From contig NC_065923.1 of NCBI RefSeq assembly GCF_024586455.1, positions 68,855,076 through 68,919,075 of the forward strand: a stretch of DNA of 64,000 nucleotides, read 5' to 3'. The notes beneath the pieces were generated by a model. The model was not told the origin of the DNA and ran no database searches. It saw nothing but the letters and a program-made list of their open reading frames with translations. This document shows positions 35,111 to 47,640 of this stretch, piece by piece. This stretch comes from Bactrocera neohumeralis (taxonomy: Eukaryota; Arthropoda; Insecta; Diptera; Tephritidae). The position numbers and the translations under genes are program-made. Within the stretch, counting starts at the first letter, position 1. Every line of letters begins with the position of its first letter.

Positions 35111-36780
35111 AAACGCTGTAAATACCAATACTAAGTGTAAGAGAATACCATTGAACTGTATATAAGCATATCTACACACAGAGAATATTTAATGATAAAC
35201 TTATTGCCATGCCATTAAATTTTATGGTTATTTAATTTATTGTAATTAATTACCATTTTATCATTTCGCTTACATGGTGTTATTGCTTTGATATATTTAT
35301 AAAAGGGAAAACGTACTTGGCTTGCATACCAATTTCATATTGAAAATTTTCGCACATAATATTACTAAAGAATTTGTACGTGTCAGCTGACAACGAGCGC
35401 AACAAGTTGGCGCATAGGCATATATACATAGTATACTACATATAAATACGTACATATATATTTATATATGTGTGTGTAATTGCATATAAGAATTAACGAC
35501 TGTAGCAGAAAATGGACAGTGACAGCAAAAAGTTAATGACCAACATTTAATATATACATATGTATGTATATGTGTATGTATATATGTATACATGTTACGT
35601 ATTTATATGGCATATGCATAAAAAGTGCTTAAGAAAGCAGTGAAGCGTCAAGAGAAGTAGGGAAATGGAAAAAGCTGCAGCCATTTCCCAGCGTGTTGTT
35701 GAACCCATTGAGTTTTTTCGCTTCTTCGCTATGCTTTTTGCTTTCAAATTATATAGACTAACCGGGAGACTAAGTGAACGCATTTTTTCTACTTCCAACA
35801 AATGGCAAGCTGGTATGGTTAGTAGGAAAGCAGATGAATAGATATATACATATATGACTGTATGTATAGTATATGCCACACATAGCTGAGCTGCACAGTA
35901 GCAAATTCTTGGCAATTAATCTCAGCATGCTCATAACGCGTCTACCAGCATTACGCTCATTCTCCAGACACACGCACACGCGCACGCACGCATATGCATA
36001 TAATTACAACATAGCCATATGATGGGCACATTCATCCTATCGCCAGCATCTACAAACATACTTACAAAAAAAAGTTGAGTTGAAAAAAGTGGAAGTTGGT
36101 AACAAACTGCCTACGTACAACGTGCCTCGCTTTGTTGCCTCGCATATCTAACAACAACTAACTACCAACTCCATTAGCCACACACTTGACTGCATCGCGA
36201 GCACGTTTGTTTTTCTCTACTTGTTGCGCCCTACTGCCTACTTTTTTGCCTACTAACGCTAGCTATGCGCGCAGTTTTTCTTCTTCAGCGCTTATTCTGA
36301 TTTTTTTCAAACATTTCTGCTCCCCTTTCGGCCGCAGTTTTCTTAGTCAACGTGCATTATCTGCATTCCATCGCCAAGTCATCAGCCTCAACTAGCTCCG
36401 CTCACAGCCTCAGCCTGAGCCATTTGTTACCCATATTCAGTTTGGCTAATATGACGTGTTGGCTGCTACTACATACTAACTACTAACTGCTTATTACTTA
36501 TTAACTACGTTCCACGCATATTTTGCCTCATACTGGCTGCTTGTTTGACTGCCGCTTTGCCATACTAACATTTTTTCCACAACGCAGGCGCACATTCACA
36601 CACACACAATATGCGTGTTTTTATGCGGATGTGCTATTTGCTTGTTGTTGTTGTAGAAATTTTTATTATTTTGTAATTACAACGTGCTTTACGGTGTGTT
36701 AACAAATGTAGCAGGGCGTTAGTACAGGCCATAAAAGAGTGAAATGACTTCAAAGTGGTATTCACTGTGTGAGGTAAGAG
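35111..36780. other. Unique stretch, less A+T-rich at 35580-36620
   Basis: Contains TA/GT-rich patches near 35420-35480 and 35550-35595 and CACGCACACGCGCACGCACG near 35972-35991. No gene or RNA recognised. Confidence 0.4.
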
Positions 36781-38110
36781 TCGAATTTTTACGCAAAAAA
36801 CGACAAACATATTTTTTTGTTAAAAACGCCTTTTATCAAAGATTTTCCTATTAATTTTATTTAATTTGAAATTTCTTACAGATTTTTATGAAATAATTTT
36901 TAATAAGATAATAATATTTTTTTTTTTGTTAAAATTACCATTTTACCTTCAAAAAGATTTTTTATAATCTTTTTATATAATTTATAATAATAATTGAAAT
37001 AATTTCTTATAAATTTTTTAATTTGAAATTTTTTTGTAGATAAATTTTTGTGAAATTTTTTTTTAATAAAATAATAAAATTTTTTGTCGAAATTTCACTT
37101 TTATATTTAAAAAGATTTTCCTAAACATTTATTTTGTAATTTTTTATATAATTTTATATTAGTAATTCAATAATATAATAATTTTTTTTGTCAAAACTCG
37201 GGTTTGCTTTTGAAAAAATGTTGCTATACCATTTTTTCAATCTAATAAAATAATTTTATAATATAATTAAAAAAAAAATTATTATAAAAATAAAAATAAT
37301 TATAAAAATAATTTTTTTGTCGAAATTCAACTGCGTGTAGCAAGAGTAGGATTTTGACAAAAAATAATATGGTAGTATTTTTTCTTCAAAACTCGAGTAT
37401 TGCCTTTAAAACGATTTTCTATTAAAGTTTCTTAATATTTTTTTTTATATAATTTTATAAAATATTTCTAACATATTTTTGTGAAAACTCGAAGGTTACT
37501 TTTGAAACGATTTTTCAGTTCTTTTTTTTCTAGTTTTAATTTTTGTTTCAGGTTTTCAAAAAATTATTTTTAATAAAGGAATAATAACTTTTTATTTAAT
37601 TCGACTTTTACCTTTAAAATTATTTTTCTGAACCTTTTTTTTACTTTGCATTTTTTTATAATTTTATAGAACATAAATATAAAATTTTTTTAAAAATTAC
37701 TTTCGAAACGATTTTTCAAAATTTTTTTTTAATAAAAATATTTTGTATAATTTTATAGAATTATATTTAATGAGATAATAATAATTGTTTGTCCAAAATT
37801 CGACTTTCCTGTTTTGTCCAATAAGTGTTTTCAATTTCAATTTTTTGCTATAATTGTGTAAAGTAGTTTTTGTTAAAACTTTTTTAATTATTTTTTTTTA
37901 TATAAAATAATTTTTAATAACAAAATAATAACTTTTTGTTAAAATTCGACTTTTATTTTTAAACAGATTCTTCTGTAACAAATTTTTGTTTAAATTTTTT
38001 TTATATAATTTTATAAAATAATTTATTGCCAAAAATCAACCTTTACCTTCCAAAAGGTGTTCCTATAAAATTTTAATAATTCGAAGATAATTTTTTAACA
38101 CATTCAAAAT
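36781..38110. repeat. ~100-150 bp degenerate minisatellite (TCGACTTTTACCTTTAAAA units)
   Basis: The module TTTTTGTTAAAATTCGACTTT followed by TACCTTTAAAA.GATTTTTCT recurs in decayed form near 36940, 37079, 37190, 37385, 37480, 37593, 37791, 37937 and 38037. Intervals are mostly 95-150 bases and are filled with TATAATTTTATAAAATA-type DNA. No copy is perfect, so this is an old array. Confidence 0.7.
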
Positions 38111-39304
38111 TTTATTATACAGGCATATTGTAAAAAAGTTTTTTTGGCTTTAGAAAATGCTCACTTTCTTACTAAAAGTAGTGAAGCTATACTAGACTCA
38201 TTGTAAATTTATATATTCCTTTTGAATATTCGCATTTAAAATTGATAATTTTTGCTTTTCTACCTTAATTCTTTAACCTTCGAATAGCACATAGCAAGCT
38301 TTTTCCACTAATTTTCTTTCTCTACTAAGTGATATTATATGCGATTGAAGGCATACTATTTTAACACAATGAAAGCTTTATTCAGTGGACAACTCTATTA
38401 AACGGACAGAAAGGCTGGTTCTGCCAGAGTCAACTCATGACAGATTTCGCTGTATACGAAGGCGTTCAATACCTCAGAAATATTCGTAATACATAATAAA
38501 TTTTAGTTCAGGACCTTTTTTATTTGAAACTAAATGCTTTATAAGCCAGTTGAGAATTACAAGCATACGCTTCCTACCGAATCAATTTTTTTGTATTTTA
38601 TTTTAGAAATTGTAGGTGCTCTGGCCTGCACCAAAACTAGGGTTTAGTTTGAGGAAAAAATATTCTTTTCAAATTCGATTGCAAAAGACAACTTTTTCTT
38701 TACAATTTTGTGAAGATTTCTTAAATTTTTTTTTCAAAATCCTTTTTCCTTTTTGTCAGTTTATGGGTTAGAACACTTTATAGAGCAAAGAGATCCTTGA
38801 ACTTTTTTTTAAATTGTTAATGTAACTCTTATATGAGAATATATTTAATATACTTCAGAATGTTATGGGTTTCCACAGGTTAGAAAAAAAATTAATTTTT
38901 GCCACTAAATTTGGAACTAGTTTGATCTTTTTGTCTAGTGAATCCCCTTAATTTTGCGGCCTTTATAAAAAAGTAAACGCTAAAAAAATTTATTTTATTT
39001 TGCACTTTTGCTCTACAGCAGTTTACTGCGTGGAAAAATACGGTGGCAAACACGACGATGCGAATGTCATTGCGCAAAGTGCTGCGAACAAGAAGCAAAG
39101 TGGAAAAGAAATTGAATGGAAAAGATATAGAAAATGCTAACGAATTAAAGAAAGCAACCCAGCAAGTGATGGCTACCGAAACTTCCATACATTAAAAAAA
39201 TTAGCTCGGAAACTACAGCTGGCCTGCGAGTTATAAAGCCTTTGCATAAGAATGGGCTAACCGATCACACGTGCACAAAAGTTTCGGTTAGGACGGTCAA
39301 TTGG
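38111..39304. other. Unique non-coding stretch
   Basis: No gene recognised. CAGTGGACAACTCTATTAAA at about 38384 followed by CGGACAGAAAGG has a vague likeness to pogo-like transposon ends, but no partner end was found. Confidence 0.35.
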
Positions 39305-39380
39305 ACCTTAAGAAACTTTAACAGAAATCTTGGGTAGCGCTGTTGGGTAACTAACCGATAATTTAACCGTTAGGTGGCTT
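39305..39380 (-). repeat. Dispersed copy of the repeat at 54967-55310
   Basis: On the minus strand this reads CGGTTAAATTATCGGTTAGT, then TACCCAACAGCGCTACCCA and AAGATTTCTGTTAAAGTTTC, matching the unit around TAACCGGTTAATTACCTAAC and CAGCGC..CCAGAAAT at 55.0-55.3 kb on the plus strand. It is a single copy here. Confidence 0.7.
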
Positions 39381-40955
39381 ACACTGAAAGAGATAGGTTT
39401 AAGAAAACAAGTTTCATTTTTTAGAAAAAATTATAATTTGTAGAAAAAAGGCAATTAAGAAATTATTAAAAACAATATAAAAATATTTAATTTTTTTTTA
39501 TTTCGTTTAATTTTTTTTTAAGAAAAATTTTATTTAATTTTTTATTAATTTATAATTTTTTTGTTTAGACTTTTTTATTTAAAACAAAAATTTATACAAT
39601 TTTTTGCCACTAATTTCACAAATTAATTCAGCAAACCGCACAATTAAAAGCAAAAGTTCAGCGCACTCTTTAAGCGACTTCCTTTGCGCTGTTTGTTTGC
39701 ATAGCCCACATACTAGGCGAGTCTTTACACACACACGTTTGCTTGTTTGTTATACATTTACGAGCTTTTTACCGCATATTTCATTGTTTTTGCAACCAAA
39801 TTTCGCGGATTTTCCAGCTCACTACAGGCATTTTTCTGGGCATTTAGCTGTTTTTTCTTCCGTTTTTTGTCTTAATTATTTTTGTTTTTTTTTTATTGTG
39901 TTTATTTTCTACCTTTTTATTTTGTTCGTTTTCTAATTTGTTTTTATTATTATTCGTGTTTTTGTTTATTTTCTTTTGCTCACTTGCTTTTGTTTCCGTT
40001 TTTACCTTTCATATGGGCGCGTTCATGCCTGGGCGTTAGAGTGCTCCCATTTATGACAGCTGTAGACAGTTTATGACAGCTGCCGTAACTCCGGCACTCA
40101 GCAGTGTTCATACATATGTATGTAAATATTTGCTATTTACATAACATATTTTTATTGTTTTTCTGCAAAATTGCGCAATATTTTTATTGGGTTCTGTGTG
40201 GTGTTGTAATAATCTTTTATTGTTATTGCTGTTGTTAAAGATATTTTTCGCACATTTCGGTGAGTTTTTAGGTGCTTATTCTTTTGAATATTTTTATTAT
40301 TTTTTTTATATATATTTTTGATATATTTTTAACATTTTTTTAAATTCATTTTTTCTTGATTTCTTTATTTATTTTTATATATTTCGTTTTTATTGCTTTT
40401 TATTTTTTTAATTAATTTTAAATACTTTTTTATTAATATTTTTTTTTGTAATTTCATTATTTTCCGTTATATTATACATATATTTTTGAAAATTTTTCAA
40501 CATTTTTCTCATGCATATTTTAAAATTTAATTTTATATATTTCATTATTTTTATTTTTTTGTTATTTGTTATATATTATTATGTGTATTTTGTTATATAT
40601 ATACATATATATATTTTTAATATTTTAAACTATTTTTAGATTTTTTCACATTTACTAACATTTTAGTTTTGAATAATTTTTTTCGACTTCATTCCTCTGT
40701 TGAATTTTTGCATATTATTTGGCTTTCAGAATTTGCTGTCGTTTTTGCACAAAAGTGCACTAAACGATTTCAAATGCATTGACAGCTGTCAAAGTGGGAC
40801 GTTCGAAATGATTTTGAATGCGGGTGTAGGCAAAATACATTACTTTTGCAATTGCAGTGCAAAATAATAGAAATTTAAATGCAAGCAAAAGACAAAAATC
40901 AAAAAATGTGCTGAATTTTCGGTGTGGCACTGCCACTTAGTGACAGTTATGGAGT
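39381..40955. other. T-rich low-complexity stretch
   Basis: Long runs of T and TTTTTATTATT dominate at 39410-39600 and 39880-40680, with a more complex segment at 39600-39850. Phe-rich open frames here are composition artefacts. TTTATGACAGCTG occurs twice near 40050 and 40070. Confidence 0.55.
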
Positions 40956-42010
40956 TAAGTGGGTCAAAATTTTGAAGTATTAATAATTCTTGCTGAAGTG
41001 CGGCCAAAAATTTTTAGATTTTTTGAGAAAGAAAATAAAAAAATGAAGAAATATTTTTTTGTGAATTATTTTACAATTTTTATATCTAAAAAAGAAAAAA
41101 ATTCTACATATTATATTTTTTTGGATAAAATAATTTTTATAATTACTACAAAAAATTTCAAAATTAATTACTTTTTAATTTAAAAAAATTAATTAATTTT
41201 ATATAATTTTTATGAAATAATTTCCATTTTTAAAAATTACAATAAAAAACTACAAAATTTTTTTTTAATTTTTATAATTACCACAAAAAATTTCAAAATC
41301 AATTATTTTTAATTAAAATTTTATATATTTTTTTTGGATTATTTTACGTTTTTATAATCACTATAAAAAATTAAAAATTAAAATTTTTTTTATTCTATTA
41401 AAAAAAAAATTTATATTTTTTATGGATTATTTAACAATTTTAAAAATTACTACAAAAATTAAAAAAAAAACATTTGTTTCATTTTATTCCAAAAAAAAAT
41501 AAATAAATTTTAGATATTTTTATGTATTATTTTGCATTTTTATAATTATAGCAAACAATTTCAAAATTAATAATTTTTTAGTTAAAAGGAAATAAATACA
41601 TTTTTATTTCTTTTTTTTACACTTTAAATTTTTTGTACATTTGTAAAAATTACCACAAAAAATCTGAAAAAAAATTAAAAAAAATATATGTATATATTTT
41701 TTTCAAATAAATAATAAACAAATATGTATATATAATAATACAACTCTTTGTTTTTAAAATGAATTTTTTTTTTAATTTTTGTAGTAATTTTTAAAAATGT
41801 GAAAGAATATATATTTTTATGGATTATTTCACATTTTTAAAAATTACTACAAAAATTAAAAAAAAAATCATTTTAAAAACAAAGAGTTGTATTATTATAT
41901 ATATTTGTTTATTATTTATTTGAAAAAAAAAAATATTTTTTTTTTAATTTTTTTTACATTTTTAAAATTTACTAAAAAAATTCAAATTAAAACTATTAAA
42001 TAAAAAAAAA
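40956..42010. repeat. ~80-105 bp A+T-rich tandem array
   Basis: The core AATTACTACAAAAA with variants lies near 41141, 41235, 41276, 41356, 41445, 41544, 41648, 41842 and 41966. Several units also contain TTTTTATGGATTATTT. Between 41704 and 41804 one unit is present in reverse orientation, forming the arm of a long inverted repeat. No gene. Confidence 0.8.
41704..41922. repeat. Near-perfect inverted repeat, ~100-bp arms, 22-bp loop
   Basis: The left arm (41704-41804, 101 bases) and right arm (41827-41922, 96 bases) are reverse complements with no substitution. They differ only by a 4-base and a 1-base insertion in the left arm. The arms include TACAACTCTTTG and AAAATTACTACAAAAATT type sequence. 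Looser pairing continues outward for about 20 bases. The right arm is in the orientation of the surrounding tandem units and the left arm is the flipped copy, so a template switch within the array is the likely origin. A transcript would fold into a long double-stranded hairpin. Confidence 0.9.
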
Positions 42011-43534
42011 AATCAAAATAATAAGCAATTGGCGCCATAAAAACCACATTTCGACCAAAATTGATGCTCAACTTTGATTTGTATGAGAATTGCCGACAAA
42101 AGCGGAAACTACATATATCAAATACTTATTTTCTTGTTTATTTTTTTTTTTTGATCTCCCCACTTGCTATCATAATTAAATGTATATGTATGTATCTGTA
42201 AGCATTATGCCACACATACTGCTATTTGTTTTTATGTACAATTACATATATTTGCACAGCCTCTATTTAATGAGCGCAAGTGTCAAGCGGAAGTGCAGCT
42301 CGTGCTCATTGGCGGCTTATTTGCTGTTTCCGCTTGACTGCAAGATCAAAGAAAATTCTGCTATTTTTTCAGGTTCTGGTAAGGCATTTTCTTTCAAAAG
42401 CCGCCGTCTGCGCTTAGGCGGCATGATTTTACTTTTTCAATTTGTTTTTTAATTTTTTTTAGTTTTTTTCAATATTTTTTTACTCTAATTTATATTTTTG
42501 TTATTTAACCAGTTGACTGACCTCCCAAGGTAATTATGGCTGATGATGTATTACAAAATCGACTGCGATTGCTTTAATATTTGAAGCATAGAAGTTACAA
42601 ATGTTGCTGGTGCTAATGCGATTTGATGATTTGACATAAATTTTTCAGAGAGCATGTGAAAAACCAAAAGTGGGAGAATAGTAAGAAAGTATAAAAATAA
42701 ATACCGTTAAAGCTTGAGTTGAGATTAAATAAGTGTATACTTAGAAAACTGAATTAATATCTCGGGTAAGCACAAATCGAAAAAGGCAGAAAATGTTGAA
42801 ATTTCAGAAAAAAATCTTTAAATCAAAGCCAGAGTGCTAGCCCATTCAAGAATGCTTAGTATCTTTTTGAGAATAAGTTATTAAAAAATATTTATTTCAT
42901 ATAAAGAAGATATGTTATATAAAAAACAGTATAACATACTGAAATGAAAGTATAGTTTTATTCTGACCTTTTTCTTTATTCAAACTTTAGCGTCTTTTTA
43001 CGATTTTTTTCCTGATAAAGTGGAATCACTTCAGTTTAAGTTTCAAGTTCTAGAATAAGTTCTAATATTCGCTGGGGAGTTAAGAGCCACTGCTTGAAGG
43101 CGAAATAGCTCAGAAAATATCAATTAAATTTTTAGAAAATTGTAGTAATGTAGTTAAAACTATACCATCTTCTTGAGAAACAAATTTTTGTGAGAAATTA
43201 ATATGTCTTCCAAAAACACATTTGGCTTGTGGGATATACCCCAATACATTATTCCCACCTTACTCAAAATTAATCTCATTAGATGATTTGCTAGTTCACA
43301 GCAATTATGGTATGCTGTTGCACTACTATTAAAAGCGTTTAGAAAGGTCAAGAAAGCATAGCAACAAATCGAAACTTTGTTTAAAGAAGCTCTCAAGGTA
43401 GCTGTATAGACTTAAAGAAAATAACGGGAGTAAAGTATTATAAATTTGAAATTATGAGATAACCATTCGTTTGTGTATTGGACACACATATGTGCGTGTG
43501 GAGCCGATATGACCAAATTCGAAAATTGAAACAT
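42011..43534. other. Unique non-coding stretch
   Basis: No gene, RNA or repeat recognised. Confidence 0.4.
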
Positions 43535-44290
43535 TCGGCATCCCGTTTAATTTTCGGGATCCCGATTTTTCGGGACAAAAAATGTTAAAAGTAATGTTAA
43601 CACTAAAATACCATATGTTAAGTTTAATTTTTAATTTCGGGATCCCGATTTTTTCGGGAATAAAAAAATTAGTTTTAAATCGGAATATCGATTTTTGTTC
43701 AGGACTGAAAAAATTAAAAATGATTGTTGTGATAGTGTTAACACTGAAATATCATTTATAAATTTTTAATTTCGGAATTCCGTTTATTTTTCAGTACCTT
43801 GATTTTTACGGGACAAAAAAAAATAAAAATTAGTGTTAACTCTAAATATTATTTATAAATTTTTAAATTCGCGATTCCGTAACCCGATTTTTCGAGACAA
43901 AATAAATTTAAAATTAGTGTTAACGCTAAAAAATTATTTGTTAAATTTATGTAATTTTTAATTTCGGGATCCCGTTTACTTTTCGGAATTCCGATTTTTT
44001 CGGGACTAAAAAAACTTAAAATCATGTTGGCATTAAAATCGCATTTAATTTTCATTTTTTTTTTAATTTCATTTTCATGATCCCGTTTCTTTTTCCGAAT
44101 CCCGTTTATTTTTCGAGAACAAAAAAATGTAAATTGATATTAACGCTAAAATACCATTTCATATAATTCAATTTTTAATTTCGGGATCCCGAAATTTTTC
44201 CGAATCCCGTTTTTTCTGCACTGTATTCTGTACTAAAAATATGTAAAAACTAATGATAACACTAAAATATCATTTATTAAATGACATTAA
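43535..44290. repeat. TTCGGGATCCCGA array 3, ~83-135 bp units
   Basis: The palindromic core TTCGGGATCCCG or a decayed form lies at 43553, 43636, 43771, 43868, 43962, 44074 and 44179. Each unit continues with TTTTTCGGGACAAAAAAA, then AGTGTTAACRCTAAAATACC and ATTTTTAATTT. Several cores are exact palindromes with an internal GGATCC. About seven to eight units, ageing unevenly. Confidence 0.85.
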
Positions 44291-46199
44291 ACAGTTAAAC
44301 TCATCAGCTATTCATATTGCTTTGGCGCATGCGCATTGTGCACAAGTGCTATTTGCTCAATTTTCTCAACAATTCTACACAATACGCTTACATATGCGCA
44401 CAAGCACTTGAAATATGAAAACAAAAGCCTAACAGTATAATTGATTTTACAAAAAGTTGTCACACATTACTTATTTTCTTAAAGCATTGTCACAATGGTT
44501 ACACAATTTCTCGTAATGCTTTATTTATTGACTTTGTTTTATATAAAAACTCAAAACTCTTGTATTTTTTATTTCTTTTATTTGTGTATGCATTTTTATT
44601 TGAATTTGAAGTCTAACTGACTTGCCGGCCATCCCTGCTTTGCAACAAAGGCCGCGCGTACGCCTGATCACCAAGCAACCGCTATTTGATCAATGATTAC
44701 GACTTTTATGTCATTTTTGCCGCCAGCGTAGAAAAACGGACCACGCAGTGTTTGTTGTATTTTTTGTCACTATTTGTTTTCCATAAAAAAAGTTTCCTCC
44801 AGCACATATTTATTTATTTATCGACTTTGTATGACCTGCATTTTCATATAACCAACATATGTGACTGTTGTTGTTGTTGCTGCTGCTTGTGTGTTGCATG
44901 TGGCACGCATGCGCGCTTAATCATATTTTTATGACCGTCGATTGGCTGTTAAGCAAATAAAAAAATGCACAACAACAACGGCAGCAACGCCTCACTTCCA
45001 CACATTTTGTGGCCAGCTGTTGGCTGGGGACCCAAAAAACCCGCACTCATATCCGGAATGCCTCAACAACACTCACGTGTGTGTGTGTGTGTGTGCAGCG
45101 CTCGTTAACGGCATGCCTGCTTTGGTTGCCGCTTAGACAGTTGCTCGCCTTTAAATTACCTGACGGTCGGTCATAGTCTGGTCACCTTGGCTTTGTTGAG
45201 CGTTTGGCGGTGTTTTCTCAAGATTTTTTTCTTCAGTTTTTTATTTCTTCCATATTTTCTTTGTTGTTCCTTTTTTGGTTTTTGCTTACGGCTGTTTGCT
45301 TTTGTTGTTATTGTGTTGCCTTGTAGGTTTGCGCTTTGTGCAATGACATTTTAATTGCTTTATTATGTGTATGTCTGTATGTATGTGTCTGCTTCTTCTA
45401 TGACTTTCATAATCGCCACTCATTGCTTGTTGCTTTTGTGAGCTGTTGAAAGTAGCACTTTCAAGTGCCACTCAGCAATTGTTTTCGCACTTTTTCTGGA
45501 GATTTGCTATAAGCAATGCTGCACCAAAACAATCCCTTTATTTCCTACGTGTTAAATTTGTTATTGTTTCTTATTTATTGTCTCATTTGGCGCTCATTTT
45601 ATACTCATTGAGTAACAATTTTACGATTTTTGTTCACTTAATTGCTTTTCTCCAACAGATCTTTTGTTGCTGACCAATGTTGCATAATCTCGAATTCCAG
45701 GCAATATGCGTCACATGGACAAAATACCGAAAAATCAAAACAAAACCGTAAAGCGTCAAGAAACAAAAACAAAAGAGACGTGTTTGAAACAATATCGAAT
45801 TTCTGTGTTAAAAAAAAGAAAAACCAAAACTAACCAAGCAAAGAAAAAAGACGAAGAAGTAGCAAAAATCTCGAAGAAATTCAAACGAAAACAAAAGACG
45901 AAAAAGCAGAAATCTCGTAGAAATCCAAAATTCGTAAGCAACCGAAAATTTCCTTTTAATTACCACCTCTACACGCTTCCATATACATTTAGGTTCATAT
46001 TTGCTTCACCTTTACAAATATTTGCCCAAGCCGGGTTCACACATCGATAACTACTTCAAACTGCCTGAAGTGTTCAATATTTACCGTGTAAATTTGTTTT
46101 GGTGTGTCTCTGTCTTAACAATTATTACATAATATTACTTAACCATATCCATATTACGTATCCAACTCAAAGAAAGATCTGCGAAATATAACAAAAGGG
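44291..46199. other. Unique stretch with GT microsatellite and A-rich Lys-coding artefact
   Basis: A GT run spans about 45077-45096. GTTGTTGTTGCTGCTG lies near 44868. The frame at 45706-46050 begins with ATG but is Lys-rich because the DNA is A-rich, and shows no domain; I do not call it a gene. Confidence 0.45.
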
Positions 46200-46247
46200 T
46201 TGTTTGTACTACTTTTCCACACGCACATTAAGCAGGTGAGAACAGTA

Positions 46248-46470
46248 CGATACTTTTAAGATCGCTGATCCTTTACTAAAACACCTTACTCAACTGAGAT
46301 ACATTATGACTAGTATACTAAAGACAATATTACTCCATACACACAAAATAAGATAAACACGATCCTTTTAAGATCGCTGATCCTTCACTGAAACACCGTA
46401 CTCAAATGAACACGATCCTTTAAAGATCGCTGTCCCTTAACTAAAACACTTTACTCAATTGAGAGACATA
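46248..46470. repeat. Small repeat cluster (CACGATCCTTTTAAGATCGC)
   Basis: A block reading ACGAT.CTTTTAAGATCGCT followed by GATCCTT and then AAACACC.TACTCAA occurs at 46248, 46359 and 46412, spacings of 111 and 53. It accounts for some of the GATC words here. Confidence 0.75.
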
Positions 46471-47324
46471 ATCACTGCTACTCTAAAACAATGGTTTTAA
46501 GTGGGTAATTTTCACTGAAACAATAAACAAGCACTTGATTTGTCAGCAACAAGATCACCGATCATTACCACTTAATGATTGTCTACTCAGCTGTAATTTC
46601 TAAATTTTGTTTGTAAAGTGAAGTGGTTGCATTTTAAAATACTTAATAATATTAGAGAGCTCAGCCTTGAAATCTGTAACCCACATTCACGCAGCAAGAT
46701 CAGCGATAATGAGTAAGAGATCAGCGTTCATTCTTCCTAATTAATTACTTGCTTTAAGCACTTAAGAAGTTACGAATATTTCATTTAAAATACCACATAT
46801 TATATTAATGTCAGCAAATTACTTGAACAGAAAACAAAAATCAAACACCCTCTATCAGTTATCAAGTGATCTTCTGATTTATGCTATGCTAATCAAGTGA
46901 TCTTCTAATTTATTCTATACCTAGAATATTAAAAAGAAAAGTTTATAACAGTTACACTCATCTAAGCATTATTTCATTTTCGTCATTTTAATAACACATC
47001 GCATAATTATCACAGGAAGATCACAAAATTAGCCCAAGAAGATCGTGTATGGACTCAATATATCACATGATCAGCAAACAAGAGACTAAGCGCGATCTCA
47101 CGTATACAACATGTGACCTTTTTATTGATAATTCACTCAAAATCCAAAGTAAGCTTAAACTTTTATACTCGAATTGTTATCTGACAAGTTTTCTACATTT
47201 CATATCAAGAAATAGTCCAAGAAGAACCTTATAGCGCAAGATGAACAGGAAAACGGCTGACTAAATATAAAATAACATTTGAGAGCAATTTTAATATCCA
47301 GATATCAATAAACTAATTATTTCT

Positions 47325-47640
47325 AGTTAACACACAAAAATCAATCACCACCTTAACTCATGACACGATCAGCGATCGCGAGGTCAAGATCATTCTAAAA
47401 TATGATTCCAATAACCTTTTTGTGCACAACAATTAGCCTTTTAGCAGTTGTCGGTAACTCAATAAGATAACTATTATTTCTAGCTATCAAGCAAAGAACA
47501 ATTGGCAGCTTAACTCGTCACACGATCAGCGATCGCGCGGTCAAGATCACTCTAGAAAATGATTCAGATAATCTTTTGCGCACAACAGTTTGTCTTCTAG
47601 CCATTTTCGCGCAATATTATAACTTGTTTATATTTGATGA
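47325..47640. repeat. Two-copy tandem duplication, 157 bp period
   Basis: The sequence around CACGATCAGCGATCGCG and GGTCAAGATCA is at 47364 and 47521. The flanks also match loosely (TTATTTCTAG and CTTAACTC to the left, TGCGCACAACA-like to the right). GATCAGCGATCGCG is the best conserved part. Confidence 0.8.

Noticed and set aside
38384..38450. Pogo/Tigger-like terminal repeat
   Set aside because: CAGTGGACAACTCTATTAAA followed by CGGAC is suggestive, but no inverted partner, TA duplication or transposase relic is nearby.
45706..46050. 114-codon Lys-rich frame starting with ATG
   Set aside because: A-rich DNA gives Lys codons by composition; the opposite strand is also open and no domain is seen.
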